Positions 13,052 through 24,529 of a DNA stretch of 64,000 nucleotides are shown here, piece after piece (the first letter of the stretch is position 1; the number at the start of each line of letters is the position of its first letter). Below the pieces are notes generated by a model. It did no database searches and had not been told where the DNA came from. It saw only the letters and a program-made list of their open reading frames with translations. Origin of the DNA: Prinia subflava (taxonomy: Eukaryota; Chordata; Aves; Passeriformes; Cisticolidae); assembly GCF_021018805.1 (NCBI RefSeq), contig NW_026960610.1, forward strand, positions 2,914,001 through 2,978,000, in the 5' to 3' direction. The position numbers and the translations under genes are program-made.

Positions 13052-13558
13052 TGTGGCAGTGTGTAAATTTAGGTTTATCGTTTTATTCCTTTGTTCTCTC
13101 TCTCGCATGTGAGTGCACCTGTCGTTATGTAACAGTCTTTTACCTGTCATTCATTCTGCCCGCGGTTTTTGTAATCCTCCCCCCTTCCCCGGTTGGTAAA
13201 GTTAAATTTCCCGCATGCTTAACGGTCCCGGGGATCCCCTTCATTGGTTGTTGTACCCTCACCCCTCCCTCTCACCTACCTGGATAAAACTCTGCGCAGA
13301 CTGCTTTCGCGCGCAGTTGCGGCGCAGCCGGAACGTGTTTGTACGTGCAATAAAACTCCGCTGCTATTCGCTGCCTTCCTCCTCTTGCCTCTGTCCGAGT
13401 CATTTTACCACCACTGCTGAGAGGATCTCTCAAGACAAGAATCCCGTAGGAATCAGCATTGTTCACGCAGCATACGAACTGATCCCTCAAGCGATACTCA
13501 CAGTGCCTGGGCTAGCTGGAATAGGGACGCTGAGGTCTCGAAACGGGGCACAGTGACA
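13052..13558 (+). mobile_element. Solo LTR, ERVK-like, 6-bp TSD
   Basis: A 507-bp segment starts TGTGGCAGTG and ends CAGTGACA. It is flanked by TGAGCC on both sides (13046-13051 and 13559-13564). Internal LTR signals include a GGATAAAACT TATA-like box near 13281 and AATAAAA near 13350, followed by a T/C-rich R-U5 region. The 6-bp duplication fits ERVK. Confidence 0.85.
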
Positions 13559-13598
13559 TGAGCCCTGCATTGCCCTTCCACATAAAGGCTCAATTTGC

Positions 13599-13622
13599 AA
13601 AAAAAAAAAAAAAAAAAAAAAA
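13599..13622. repeat. Poly(A) tract
   Basis: About 24 A in a row some 35 bp downstream of the solo LTR. It may be a simple repeat or the tail of a small retrocopy. Confidence 0.9.
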
Positions 13623-16600
13623 GTTTACAGAAGTGTTAAAGCAAAGAACTGGAAATTCTTAAGACTATACAAGCCATTTTCCGTGAGCATGCTGGTCACA
13701 GGGCTAGTCAGGATCTCCCTTTCTCCCTCTCTGTCCATCACCCAACCAAAAGCACAGCTCAGTGAGGAGCAGCTGGTAACACCAAAATTGCTGAATCCAG
13801 CCCAAGTCACAGCTGGAAGCAGAGCCTGCTGGCAAAATGCTCCCCTGCCTGGAGGAAGCTGTGCCCGAGAGGGGGATGAAGCTCTCAGGTACCAGCAGCT
13901 TTTTCAAAGGGCATTTAAAGACCTGAGTACTTCTCTGGCCTTCATCATCCTTCAGCAGCAAAACCCTAAGAACCTTCCAAACAGGCTGAAAGATAAGCAG
14001 TATTTTTCCTAACGTTTCTTTAAAAATCACTTTAGCTTTCATAAAACTCATTTTACCTGTAATTTTTTCAAACTTTTGGTGAAAACTGTTCACTCCCTAC
14101 TTGGTGATGGCCACAACCAAAACTTGTTCATATGTCTATAGTAATGCTGGGAACATGCTCCAGATTTGTTTTCTAAGCCTAAAATTATTTGAAATAACTT
14201 TCCATTAAGACATATAAATCTAATCTGTGACCCACACAAAAACATTTCACCTGGTTCCACATCATTCACTGGAGTGGGAAGGGAAATGGACTTTAACATA
14301 AACCATAGCATCTGAGTATTTAACATTGCATCTTCTTCAACTGAGGAAAAACAGTTCCTCTGTTAAATCCTTCCTGTTCATCACTTTTTTCAGCTGAGAA
14401 CACACAATTATTTGTGATAGAAATTCTAAGACGTAAATAAAATTAGTTGTAATTAGTAACCAAAGTAACTTTTACTGAATAAGTAAACTATAAATCTTTC
14501 CTCTGTGCCTACAGGACATATTCTCTCTTATATTGTCTGTGATCATATTACCAGAGTCCTGCTACTGGGCAAACCTGGTAAATGAAGCACAGAAATATCA
14601 GATATTCTGCAAGGTGTGAACAGGGCAAATGCTGCTGGTGTTGGTTGGTGAGGTTGTACTGTTTGCGAGAAAAAGTTGCTGCTAAACTGTTGAAGCCCTT
14701 TCCAGTGTCTTAATGGTGGAAAAATTGTAAAGCACCTGCTACAGGCCTTGAGAAGGAATGAAACTGCTTTAGATTTGCCACTGTGGTGCACATCTTTACA
14801 ACCAAATGTTCATGTATAAACCATCATCCATTTGTTATGATAAAACATGCACTAAAAAAAAAAAGCTGCTATTTACCCATTCAAATTTTTTTTAGCCATT
14901 CAAGATGGTTTGATTTTTTTTGTCCCCTTTTTAAAACAATTCATCCTGTTCCACCTTGACATCTTGTTTACAATTTGTTTCTAGCCACAGAGAGCTGACA
15001 GATCTGATGTGATTAGCAAGACAAGACAGCCTAAATACAGAGCAGACAGCACAGCAAACAAGCAAGGGGCCTGCAAGCTCCTCTGCATGCTCTGCTCCTT
15101 CATCCCTACCAGCCCTGGGAGTTTCCATCTGACAGCGGAGATGGGCATTAACCCCTGCAAGTCCACACAAGGATTGGTTTCAAAACAGGCTGCACTTAGG
15201 AGCAAACTCAGTTTCTGTTGAATTATAGAGAAAAGTAGGTGGCTTTCTGCAGCCCAGCTCTTTCAGTCAGGAACATTTCCAGCTCAGTTCCACTATCATT
15301 AGCAGAGTTACTAAAATAATTTTTGAAGTTCAGCCTGTGTGCTATGACCTTGTTCTTGGTGCCACCTCAGCAGTGCTATGTGCTATGGGAACAGGAGCAG
15401 GGTCCCACAGCTGCTCTGAGCTGCAGGAGCAGAGCTGCCTGTGGGGAAATCCTCCCCTCCTGTATTCAGAGCTGCCAGACATGGAGTCATCTGTGTGTTT
15501 TCCAAGCAAAGGGATCAGGACTGGGAGGGCAAAGAGAAAACTGAGGAACTGTCTAACAAACCCAAATGAGCATTTCTGGTGTTGGCCAATTCAGATACCT
15601 GGGGTCTCTCTGGCCAGGGTCTACATTACAATGCTTTGGCTTCCCCCCCATCAAGCAACATCCAAAGAAGCTACTTTACAGTCATTTGATGGGGTCTTTC
15701 CAAAATATTACTCCCCAGTTTTGAAAGGCACTCAAGGCCATCCAATATCCAATCCCCAGTACCACACATCTGAGAATGTGCTGTCCAGGATCTGCAAACA
15801 GTGGGGTTACAAGCCTATGCAGATGCCTTTACTTATTACTCTGGTGAAATGTTTTCGCTGAAGTCTGTCAAATCACATGGATAAAGTCCACAGTTACAGA
15901 GTAGAAACTAGATGTTGAACAAGGGGCATCCCATCTTCAGCAAGAACAGCACAGTGGGTTCAGGGGCTGATGGTTCCCATCACAGCAGCCATGCACAGCA
16001 TTTTGCAGAGCCATTAACCAACAGGGATGAGTTCAGAGCCAGGAGGGGCAGCCTGCACTAGATACTTGATCACAGCAGACTTTGATTCACTTACTCTTGT
16101 GATGAATCCAGTTACTTGCAGCAGTTCAAGAGCTGTTTTCATAAAATAACCAGTGGTCATGAGGTTCTCCTGTGCCTTCCGTGGATGGCCAATACAGCCA
16201 CTTGACAGCACAGTCTTTGCTATTGACATCAAAAATGTCACCTGACCCCCCTCATACTCCTTCAGGTAGATCACCTGATGTTAGAGCTTTTGAGAAAAAA
16301 AAAAAAAGTAATATCAATAAACAGTTGGAGAAAACAAGTCTTTCAAACCTTAGCTGATAACTAGCTTCAGAAGAGTGTAATAAATTATTTGTTCCCATTT
16401 TATGTGTAAGGGAATATAGGCTTCCCAGGTGGCTTAGAAAAGAAACAGGAAAGCGAAAGGTCTTCCTCCAGCAAATGGAACTAGGAAAATAAAGATGTAT
16501 CATACCCTCTGACCAAGACCCAGCCCCTGGGTAGGCCAGGCCAAGGGTGCCCCTCCCATAGTCTGGCCCTGCTCTCCCCACATCCCCATCCAGAACCTGA

Positions 16601-19600
16601 ACAAATGGCAGTGCTGGTTACTGAGGAGCCACCCTGCTGGACATCACCTCTCCCTGGAGGTTCGTGGCACTCCTGCTCTCAGGGCACTGGTTTTGCCCAC
16701 CAGCTACAACACTCAGGGCTTCTTCCAGCAGGTCCCTCCCTCCACTCCCAGCACTGGGCCCATAAGATTTAGCAATACAGAGGTTTCACTTGCCTCTTGG
16801 CTTTCATATTTGCATCACACACATTGAGATTCTTCTGATTAATCCTGACCCACTTCCAGTGGCAAAGCAGCAACAATGAACACAGGGTGTAATGGTTTGA
16901 TGCTGCAAAGTCAGCTCTACATGGGGTGTAGGGAGAAGGCTCAGAGCAGAGGCTTCTGTAAAAAGAAACTCTAGTAATTTTTAGTTTGCTAATTGACAAG
17001 TTGATTTTAGACTACATGAAAGACTACTATTCCTTTCAGCCAGTGAACTGTTAATGAAACTGGAATTTGCCCTAAAGACCATATGGCACAAGTCATCTCT
17101 ATCAAGTTATTTAAATTCCAGAAACTCCACATTTATAAGTGTGTAAATATGGAAGAGGAAAATGAAATGTGATTCTTTAAGAAGCATAGTTTCTGCTGTA
17201 ACCCTAAGTTCCAAGCTGCATCTGTTTATTGAATGGCATTGGTCTCTCATGCCACATGATGTTAAGACAAAAAACCATCATCTTAATTTCAAAAAGACAG
17301 CAAAAAATGAAGAGTGAGATCAAGAATGTGAGCTATCTTTTAAAACTCCCAATCTGATGCCTGGTCTAATGAAAATGCTGGTTTACAATGAGGATGGGTT
17401 TTCTTTGGGGAGGAAGTAAGGATAGGGAGAGCAAACAAGGTCACAGCTTTTTTTCTTATCAGCATCCCTTAGTACAGGGCACATGCTTGGTGACATGAAG
17501 AGGTCTCAGTCATGTCTCTAACTACTTAAACCTCTGCAAAGCCCAGTCTACCTGGAATCAGACTCACAAAATGTCTGAGAAATATTTAGGGCCTTGGCAG
17601 AAAACTGGGGGGGGGGGGGGGGAAATCCCCACTCTCTCTAAAATCAGTGGCTGATGAGTGCTAAAACTAGATGAGATCACTCAGACATGCTCTTAGTGAT
17701 CTCTACATGCAATGATTGCAGCTCAAATTTGTCCTATGCTTTGGAGAGCCAATATTCAAAGTATTCTGATGAACAATCAAAGATAAAAGAGAAAATCCTT
17801 CCGCCATGCAGCTGGATGAAGGTATTTTTATGGCTCTGCTGTCCACAGTAGAGCCCTGATGGTCCCTGCTCAGGGGGGGCACAGCAGCACCTGCCTTCCC
17901 AAAGTCATGCTCCATTCCTTCAGCCTCCCAGAGCCACGGGCTGGAGCCCAGCTGGGGCAGAGGTGGCCACAGATGGCCCCTGGATCTGGGCAGCTCTTGC
18001 ACAGTGGAGACTGGACCCATATCCCCAACAGGAGCAGGGATGGGATTTGAGGCTCCGGTGCCTCCGTGCAGGCAAGTACACATTGTTATTCCATGGTGTA
18101 AGACAAAAGTCACAGAGCAGGGAATAATGCAAAGATGTTTGGTTTTTCCTTTCCCAGCACTGTGTCACTGCAGGCCAAATGGAAATCTCCTGGGTTATTA
18201 CACAAGATAAATTTGACAGGATTGTAAATCATAAAATTGTGCCAAATGCCTGCTGACAGCAGACACTATCATTTGCATCTGATTATTCCTTTTCTTTGTT
18301 TCTTCTTGCCACAGGAAGAAACATCCTCTCCTTAAAACTCTGTAAAGTGAAAAGGAAAAGCAGAAACTCCAAAAAGACCTGAATGATGAACCAAAACCTG
18401 ATATTTCATGTTTCCTGGGTTTGACTAAATGCAGTAATGTGGGCCCGATTTTCTGAAGCCTGAGAATTGCTGGCTTTTCCCAAGAGAAAGTTTTCAGCAG
18501 TTTCTCCTTTCTCAAGCAGCTTTGTGTAAATAACTTTTCTTCCCATAACATTTCTGAGCAAACAATATTCCTTTCCCATAACAACCTCTCTCCCAGGTGT
18601 TGTTTGTGTTACTTAACCAATGGAGAGGTGTCCATCCTGTGGACCAATGGTATGCCTTTTTAGAGCAGCATGTTCTAAAAAGGCGGAAAGGAATTGTAAT
18701 AAGGCTTTCTGATGTTCTTCTACTGCTGGAGTCAAGCATCCTTATTTTCGTGTCTAATTGTGACACAGTAATGCTGAAATAACTAGATACATAAAATCTC
18801 TTTTAAAAAGGCTTAGGAAAAAAACAGAAAAGTGTATCCTCTAATATTGTATGTAATTTTAAAACATTATTCGGAATTGACTAGGTGGAAAACACTGTGA
18901 CTTATGGGAACTAAGGCATCACTTATGTGATATGAGAACTTGAGACATCCCATTACACACAAAGTCAAATATTAATAGTGTGGTATATCAACAGAAGCAA
19001 TCTCTCTGTTTTGGGGACAGATGTAGGGATTTGTTTTATTGTCTTTATTTACAGCAACAATCCTTTCATTGCTAATATCCTCAACTCCTGACAAAACATG
19101 CCTAAGAGACAGCAGCTCTCTCTCCCCTTTCTGGAAACTTGGGGTGTGCTTTAACTGGCACTAGGAAGCTGCTTTGATTTTCCTTCCAAGTTCACTGCTC
19201 CTGACCCTGGTAGAGGTCCTTTAGTCACACAAGGTTGTTCCCCTGAAGATGGAAGAACATCAGTTCCAATGAGTCTTCCTGGGTAGGAAGGAAACCTTGC
19301 AGGCAGGGGCCGAGGAAACCTCAGCACCCAGTGCCTCACCCACATACGAGCAGGGAATACACACTCTATAAACAGATACTGTAGGCACTCATTGCAATTA
19401 CAGATCTGAAAGAGTCAAATATTCAAAACTAAATTTAACCACAGGCCAAAACAATGTGCATTTAAATGTATTAAACTGGGCAGGCCTATTCTTCAAAGCA
19501 AATTTTTTCCAGAAGTGTTTAAGAAAAGAGATGACCCCTCTTTACCCCAACTAACAATGCAGCACCCATCAGCAGGAATTTTATGACTCTGTGATGGTAT

Positions 19601-21465
19601 TTGTTGACAGCTGTCAAACATTTGGGTAAAAATATGGAAAGATACACTGGCAGGCACTGAGTAAGAAACATGAGGGGACTCAGGTGATCAGTGGTGTGTT
19701 TATTTCAGTGCATAAAACATGTAAGGAAAAATATTTACACATTACTAAGAAAAGGTTACAAGCAATAAAAAACAAATGGAAAAGAAACCAAGCTTTTTTT
19801 TTTTACAGTAATGTTGAACAAGGGAGGTAAAAGCAAAGTTGTTAATTCAACAGAAGCCAAGTATTTTGGAACAATCCTGGTTATGAGGAACACAGGTTAA
19901 AACAGACTAATTTTTCCTTTATTAATGAATACTGTTCTGTGAAACAATGTTTAAAATCTGGTATGTTCCTGCAGTCCTTTTTCCTGCAGTGTTGTGCAGA
20001 CAGATGAGAATAAACAAACTTGCTCTTTACTGAGAGCTGGAAAGTGTGACCCAACCCTGACCTTCCCTCCCACGATCTCCATCTGGGCACAGAAGAAAGA
20101 GCAGAATTAAAGGCTAACAAAAAGTATGGTTACCCAAGGAGTTCCTGTGTCTGCCCCCTTGCAGAGCACTCAGCAGCTTGCCTGCACAACTCTCCTTGCA
20201 AAGGGGACGAGGACACTCTGGTGGTCTTTATATGCCCAGGTTACTAAAATTTTCAGCCTGAGATATTTGCCTCTTGCACACAGATTTTAGCTGAGTTTGG
20301 GAATACCTTGCAAAGCAGTGAGGGGCTGGTGGGGAATTAAATGCCAAAGCCATGGCCCTCGATCCACAGCTCCACATAGTCTTTATCTCCACAGGTACTT
20401 TAGGTGTAAAAATCCAAGCTCAGATTTATTTTGGAACTCAGTCAACAGGAGGTGCTCTTACACAAGGAAACAGATGCTAGACAGCACAGAATGCTGTGGT
20501 CTGAGGGAGAATACAGCAACAGGCCAGCCAAGAGTGCAAGCAGGTGCAAACAACTGAGCTTTGACTCACTTAAGCCAACTATAAGTTATTAATAAACATA
20601 TATATATATCACTCCCTATTCAGTCTGTGAGAGCTCAAAGTCCAAAACTAACCTTTAAACCATGACAAAAAAAATTCTAAACCAATATGCATTTCTGTTC
20701 CAGTCCCAAACATATTTTCATCTGAGATGTTTGCACATTGCAGAATGATTTCTCCTAAACGCTTAGGAAACAGAGCTCCAGATCGAAAGGTTTTAATAAC
20801 CATGTGGATAGCCTGACAGCATGAAGCTCTGAAAGAGCCACCTGAACCTTTTGCTCCCACTGCAGACCCAGAGAGGCATTACTCATTTCATGAAGAAAAA
20901 GTTTAACTCAAACAGCAGCAATAAATGCTCCCAAAGATGGGGGGGGGCGGGGGGGAAGCAGCACTCGAGCCAAAGTAATACATATAGTAGGAGACCATCC
21001 CCTCAGGAATGTCAGCCACTTATGGCTCCTGCGGTAGCACCACTCCTGGGTTATCTGGGCTACATCATCTATACAAATTACCTGGTCATTAAAGAACTCG
21101 GGAGGACTCCTGTGTGTCTCTGATGGTGGAATTCCTGAAAAAAACCAAGCCATGTTGTTTCAGTAAGAGAGGTTGTGAAAACACATTCCACCACATTTTC
21201 CCCAGAGTGGCTAATCAGCAGGTCCAACAGAGCTGGACATAAAAATATGGAGCCTATGGACTGAGAAAAGTTCACTTAATGACATGTAAAAGACTGGCAA
21301 CAAGAACATGTGAACTGGTGACAGACAGGAAAGCCATCCAGATTTCCTAGCTTGCTCTCCAACTGCAACCAACTTTTCACAGCTGAATGGGTCCTGCAAT
21401 ACTCACAGGACTAAAAACTGCATCAATTAGGCAAAGTATAACTCCGCCCTTTAAGACTTTTTTTT
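13623..21465. other. Intergenic, no gene recognised
   Basis: About 7.8 kb without a supportable gene. It contains a G run near 17608-17622, a T run near 19794-19804, a short TA repeat near 20600, a G-rich tract near 20939-20955 and a perfect 10-bp inverted repeat at 18655-18683. Reading frames up to 174 codons are isolated and show no protein family features. Confidence 0.5.
18655..18683. repeat. Perfect 10-bp inverted repeat
   Basis: CCTTTTTAGA at 18655-18664 and TCTAAAAAGG at 18674-18683 pair perfectly around a 9-nt spacer. No T run or gene end follows, so a function is not evident. Confidence 0.7.
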
Positions 21466-21470
21466 CTGAC

Positions 21471-21785
21471 TGTTGCCCTGTTCTTTTGGAAATTTTTTAG
21501 CCTTCTGATTGTTTACCTTCTTGGAGTCAAGATTCTCACGCTTCTAACAGTCTCTTAATGTAAATATAGGTCCGTTTACTTAACAGCAGTTTTTTGTTTA
21601 CATTCCTTTTTGGAGGAGGAGGAGAACTGATTTACTGTCTGTTTGACCAGTGTGGTTGGAGGGGTCGTGATCCTATCCTCCAATCCACAACTGGTGCCAA
21701 AAATGTATAAATATGAAAGAAAGTAAAGTTCTGCCCCTTTTCCTGCTGGGACACCTCTGAGTTGCGTGGTTGTTTCGTGTCCAAC
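21471..21785 (+). repeat. 5' LTR of outer ERVK (interrupted)
   Basis: Starts TGTTGCCCTG and matches 35920-36245. The final TGTGTCA of the LTR is found only at 31033-31039, after the inserted elements. A TGTATAAATA promoter element lies near 21703. Confidence 0.85.
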
Positions 21786-22542
21786 TGAAAAGACCAGGGC
21801 ATATGCCTTTATTAATATTCAGCTCTTTATTAAAGTGATCAGCTCATTATTAAAGTCATCAGCAGGATTGCAGAGTCCAATCGGAGTTTTCCACGCTGCT
21901 GCAGCCATCCGAAGGAGCAGGTGCTGTCCCAGTTCATCATTCCACTGCAAACAGTAGATGCCGGGTCCTTGTTCCCATAGGAACGGCTAGGAGTTCTCTC
22001 TGGTCAACCATCAGGAGGCAGGGTGGATGAGCAGTCTGCTGCAGGGGTGCAGAGTCAGCTCTTTACCCTCAGGGAAACCTTTGAGTGTTCCCCGTTCTCT
22101 GCCAAAGTCACGTTGGCTGGCTGGTTCCCATTCCATCCAAACTCCTCATAGGTCATGGTGAATCTTCAAACCAGGTCAGGGGGTGCATCCACTTTGTGCT
22201 CGGCCAGGGCATGATCTAATTCTCCTTTGACGCCTCTAGCTTCTTGTCTTGGGGTCAGTTTCCCTAAAAAAAACCCTCCCAGGATCCACCGGGGTGGTTT
22301 TATTTGCATATACACATGCATATGCATTTGTCCTGGTCGTAGCAAAGGTTACTCCTGCTGAATGAGGTAGTTACAAAGGACAATAGGGCTATCTAGGCGT
22401 GGGCAGCTTCTTTTCACATTTCAGTTAGGTAGGGAACAGTTGCCAGGCAACTTTTCTTCAAGGCAGCTCCCCTCCCTACTCAGACTGGCTGGGGTGTGGG
22501 GGTTAAACAGGAAAAACCTCCTAGGACAGGGACAGCCCAGCC

Positions 22543-22548
22543 TTTTTT

Positions 22549-22585
<37 letters not shown>
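22543..22585. repeat. Poly(T) tract
   Basis: Seven T, one C, then 35 T, inside the family Z LTR. The related LTR at 4946 has only six A at this place, so the tract expanded here. It directly abuts the target site of the inner provirus. Confidence 0.9.
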
Positions 22586-22588
<3 letters not shown>

Positions 22589-22590
22589 AG

Positions 22591-23294
22591 TGTGAAAAAG
22601 GCATATTGGGTGTGTGGCTCTACGCAGATATTTACTATATGTAATATGCTAGGTAGAAAAGTTATGCAATATTAACATTTTAAATAATGTAGTAAATGTA
22701 GTTTTTAACATTGGATCTAAGTAAGAATTGTGTGTAAGGTATTGTCCTTAGCTCAAGAGCAAAGAGAAGATAACCCAGAGGTTTCTACACAGAGAGAACA
22801 ATTACAACAAGCCAGACTAAAAACCCCTCTTGGATGTTTCAGAGGGAAAGATACATATCTCCTTGAAACCACCCTGACCACTCCAGACCATGCATATCTC
22901 CTTGAATCTACCCTGGTCAAGCGAGACCATTGTATATCTCCTTGAATCCACAAAGCCACCTGGTTAAGCCAGACTCCAAGACGCCAGGGGTTTTGCAAAA
23001 GGCTCTTGGCAAACGGGCTTTTCTTAGATAAAGTATGCATAATCATCAAAGTTTGTCCTCAAAAATAGAGATGCTTCTCTCTAACGGGGCCCTTCTTTCT
23101 CGCAGCTTTTGTCTGAGAGGAGAGGGGACGGTAGACCCGGGCTACCTTCTTTGCTCTTGTTGTCTCATTATTTGTCCTGTCTCTGAAAACTTTTTTTAAA
23201 CTTTTATTATTGTATTAATATTTTTGTAACCAATTTTTATTCTATATTAAATATTCATAAATTTCAAAAAAACGAGTGATTGGCATTTATCACA
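22591..23294 (+). repeat. 5' LTR of inner provirus
   Basis: Starts TGTGAAAAAG and ends TTTATCACA. It appears base-for-base identical to 30303-31006 at a constant offset of 7712. The U3 part holds three tandem 39-46-bp units (22851-22974), each with a TATCTCCTTGAA core. Confidence 0.9.
22851..22974 (+). promoter_or_regulatory. U3 triple direct repeat, enhancer-like
   Basis: Three imperfect units start at 22851, 22890 and 22929; the first two are 39 bp each. Each holds TATCTCCTTGAA and a following CC(A/T)GG-like and AGACC segment. Direct repeats in U3 of gammaretroviruses are commonly enhancers; that role here is inferred. The same array is in the 3' LTR at 30563-30686. Confidence 0.6.
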
Positions 23295-23297
23295 ATT

Positions 23298-23315
23298 TGG
23301 TAGCAGAGGTCGGTT
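23298..23315 (+). promoter_or_regulatory. Primer-binding site, initiator-Met tRNA-like
   Basis: TGGTAGCAGAGG begins three bases after the LTR and complements the 3' end of vertebrate initiator tRNA-Met over 12 bases. Two mismatches follow, then GGTT matches again, giving 16 of 18 by my recollection of that tRNA. Most known retroviruses use other tRNAs, so this deserves a check. Confidence 0.6.
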
Positions 23316-23812
23316 TAAAATACCCCACTGCGGGTGCTGTGGGAGGATTAGAGACCAGGGAGACGCGTCCCGCCTGCATTAGGCGGCCCCGGCTCTGGTC
23401 CTCGCAGAGTACCCCAGAAAGGGGTAAGATCCAAGGACAAAGGGAGACAATAAGGCAAAGAGAAGGGAAAGAATTCCCTAAAAACCGCGGTAACCAGCTC
23501 CTAACATCAAAGTGTGCACGAAGAATAAAGACCCAAGAACAACGGAGTGGTAAGAATTGCTGGGACTGGGGGTGGCGGCGTTTGGCGCGGAACGGGGGCT
23601 GAAAGTGTGTGTGCCTGAGAGGCGGGCTGGGGTAACACCCAGACCTTCCAAGCGAGAGCGGAGTCCCCTACGCTGCGGTTCCGTTGTCCCGCGAGGGAGG
23701 CGGCCAGCACCGGGACGAAAGTGAATGGTAAAAAGGAGTGAGAGAAACCCCCCCAGGGAAAAGGTAAAGTGTGTGAAAAAGGGGACCCTAAAAAAAAAAA
23801 AATAAAAAAAAA
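23316..23812 (+). other. Leader of inner provirus
   Basis: Untranslated leader-like sequence, purine-rich, ending in an A-rich stretch (23790-23817). Short frames only; no gag start is identified. Confidence 0.5.
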
Positions 23813-24153
23813 AATAAACCCAAGAGCACCTGAGGTTGGGAAGGGAGAACCCCCCAACACTGTCAGATTGAGGGTTTTGATAACCAGCTGGATTGGAGGA
23901 AGCAATTCCGAGACATCCAGGGTTATGTTAAATTCTGCAGAATCTAGGAAATAAACCCAAGAGCACCTGAGGTTGGGAAGGGAGAACCCCCCAACACTGT
24001 CAGATTGAGGGTTTTGATAACCAGCTGGATTGGAGGAAGCAATTCCGAGACATCCAGGGTTATGTTAAATTCTGCAGAATCTAGGAAATAAACCCAAGAG
24101 CACCTGAGGTTGGGAAGGGAGAACCCCCCAACACTGTCAGATTGAGGGTTTTG
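23813..24153 (+). repeat. 137-bp tandem repeat, about 2.5 copies
   Basis: Units start at 23813, 23950 and 24087, each opening AATAAACCCAAG. The first two are complete 137-bp units and the third stops after about 67 bp. The copies appear identical, so the duplication is young, in keeping with the identical LTRs. It lies between the leader and the proline-rich gag-like region. Confidence 0.9.
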
Positions 24154-24529
24154 TGAAGGGCATTGTCTGGCCAGGTTAAAGAGTGTAAAAGTGTGTGGAA
24201 AGTAAAAGGTACCTTGTAGTTGTGATTGTTTTGTAGTGTGTGAGATTAAGTGAAAAATAGAGTGGAGTGAATGTGGACGAATGAAAGTATAGAAAGTGTA
24301 GATTTTTATTTAATTTTAAGTGTCATTATAGTTCCTCAGAGAAGATAAATTGTATTAAGAAATAGTGTGGGAGAAAGAAGAAAAGTAGTTTTTGTGGGGG
24401 TAAAAGGGAAGGTGAACAGAGACAGGGATGGGTAGAATAGAGAAAATTTTGAAAGAAAAGGGATAGAAGTCCAGTGGGGAGAAATCATCGACAGAGATAC
24501 CACCCTAAGATCGTCCCCTGGGAGTTGCA
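24154..24529 (+). other. Non-coding purine-rich segment, inner provirus
   Basis: AG-rich DNA with no recognisable frame. It lies where matrix-coding sequence would be expected in an intact relative. Confidence 0.4.

Noticed and set aside
15337..15861. 174-codon open frame in intergenic DNA
   Set aside because: Isolated, no domain, no splice neighbours, no upstream regulatory feature; consistent with chance.
22730..22945. 71-codon frame duplicated exactly at 30442-30657
   Set aside because: Identical only because both lie in the two LTRs; within U3 repeats, no sign of coding.
23813..24153. Possible CRISPR-like repeat array
   Set aside because: Units are contiguous 137-bp tandem copies with no spacers, inside a vertebrate provirus.
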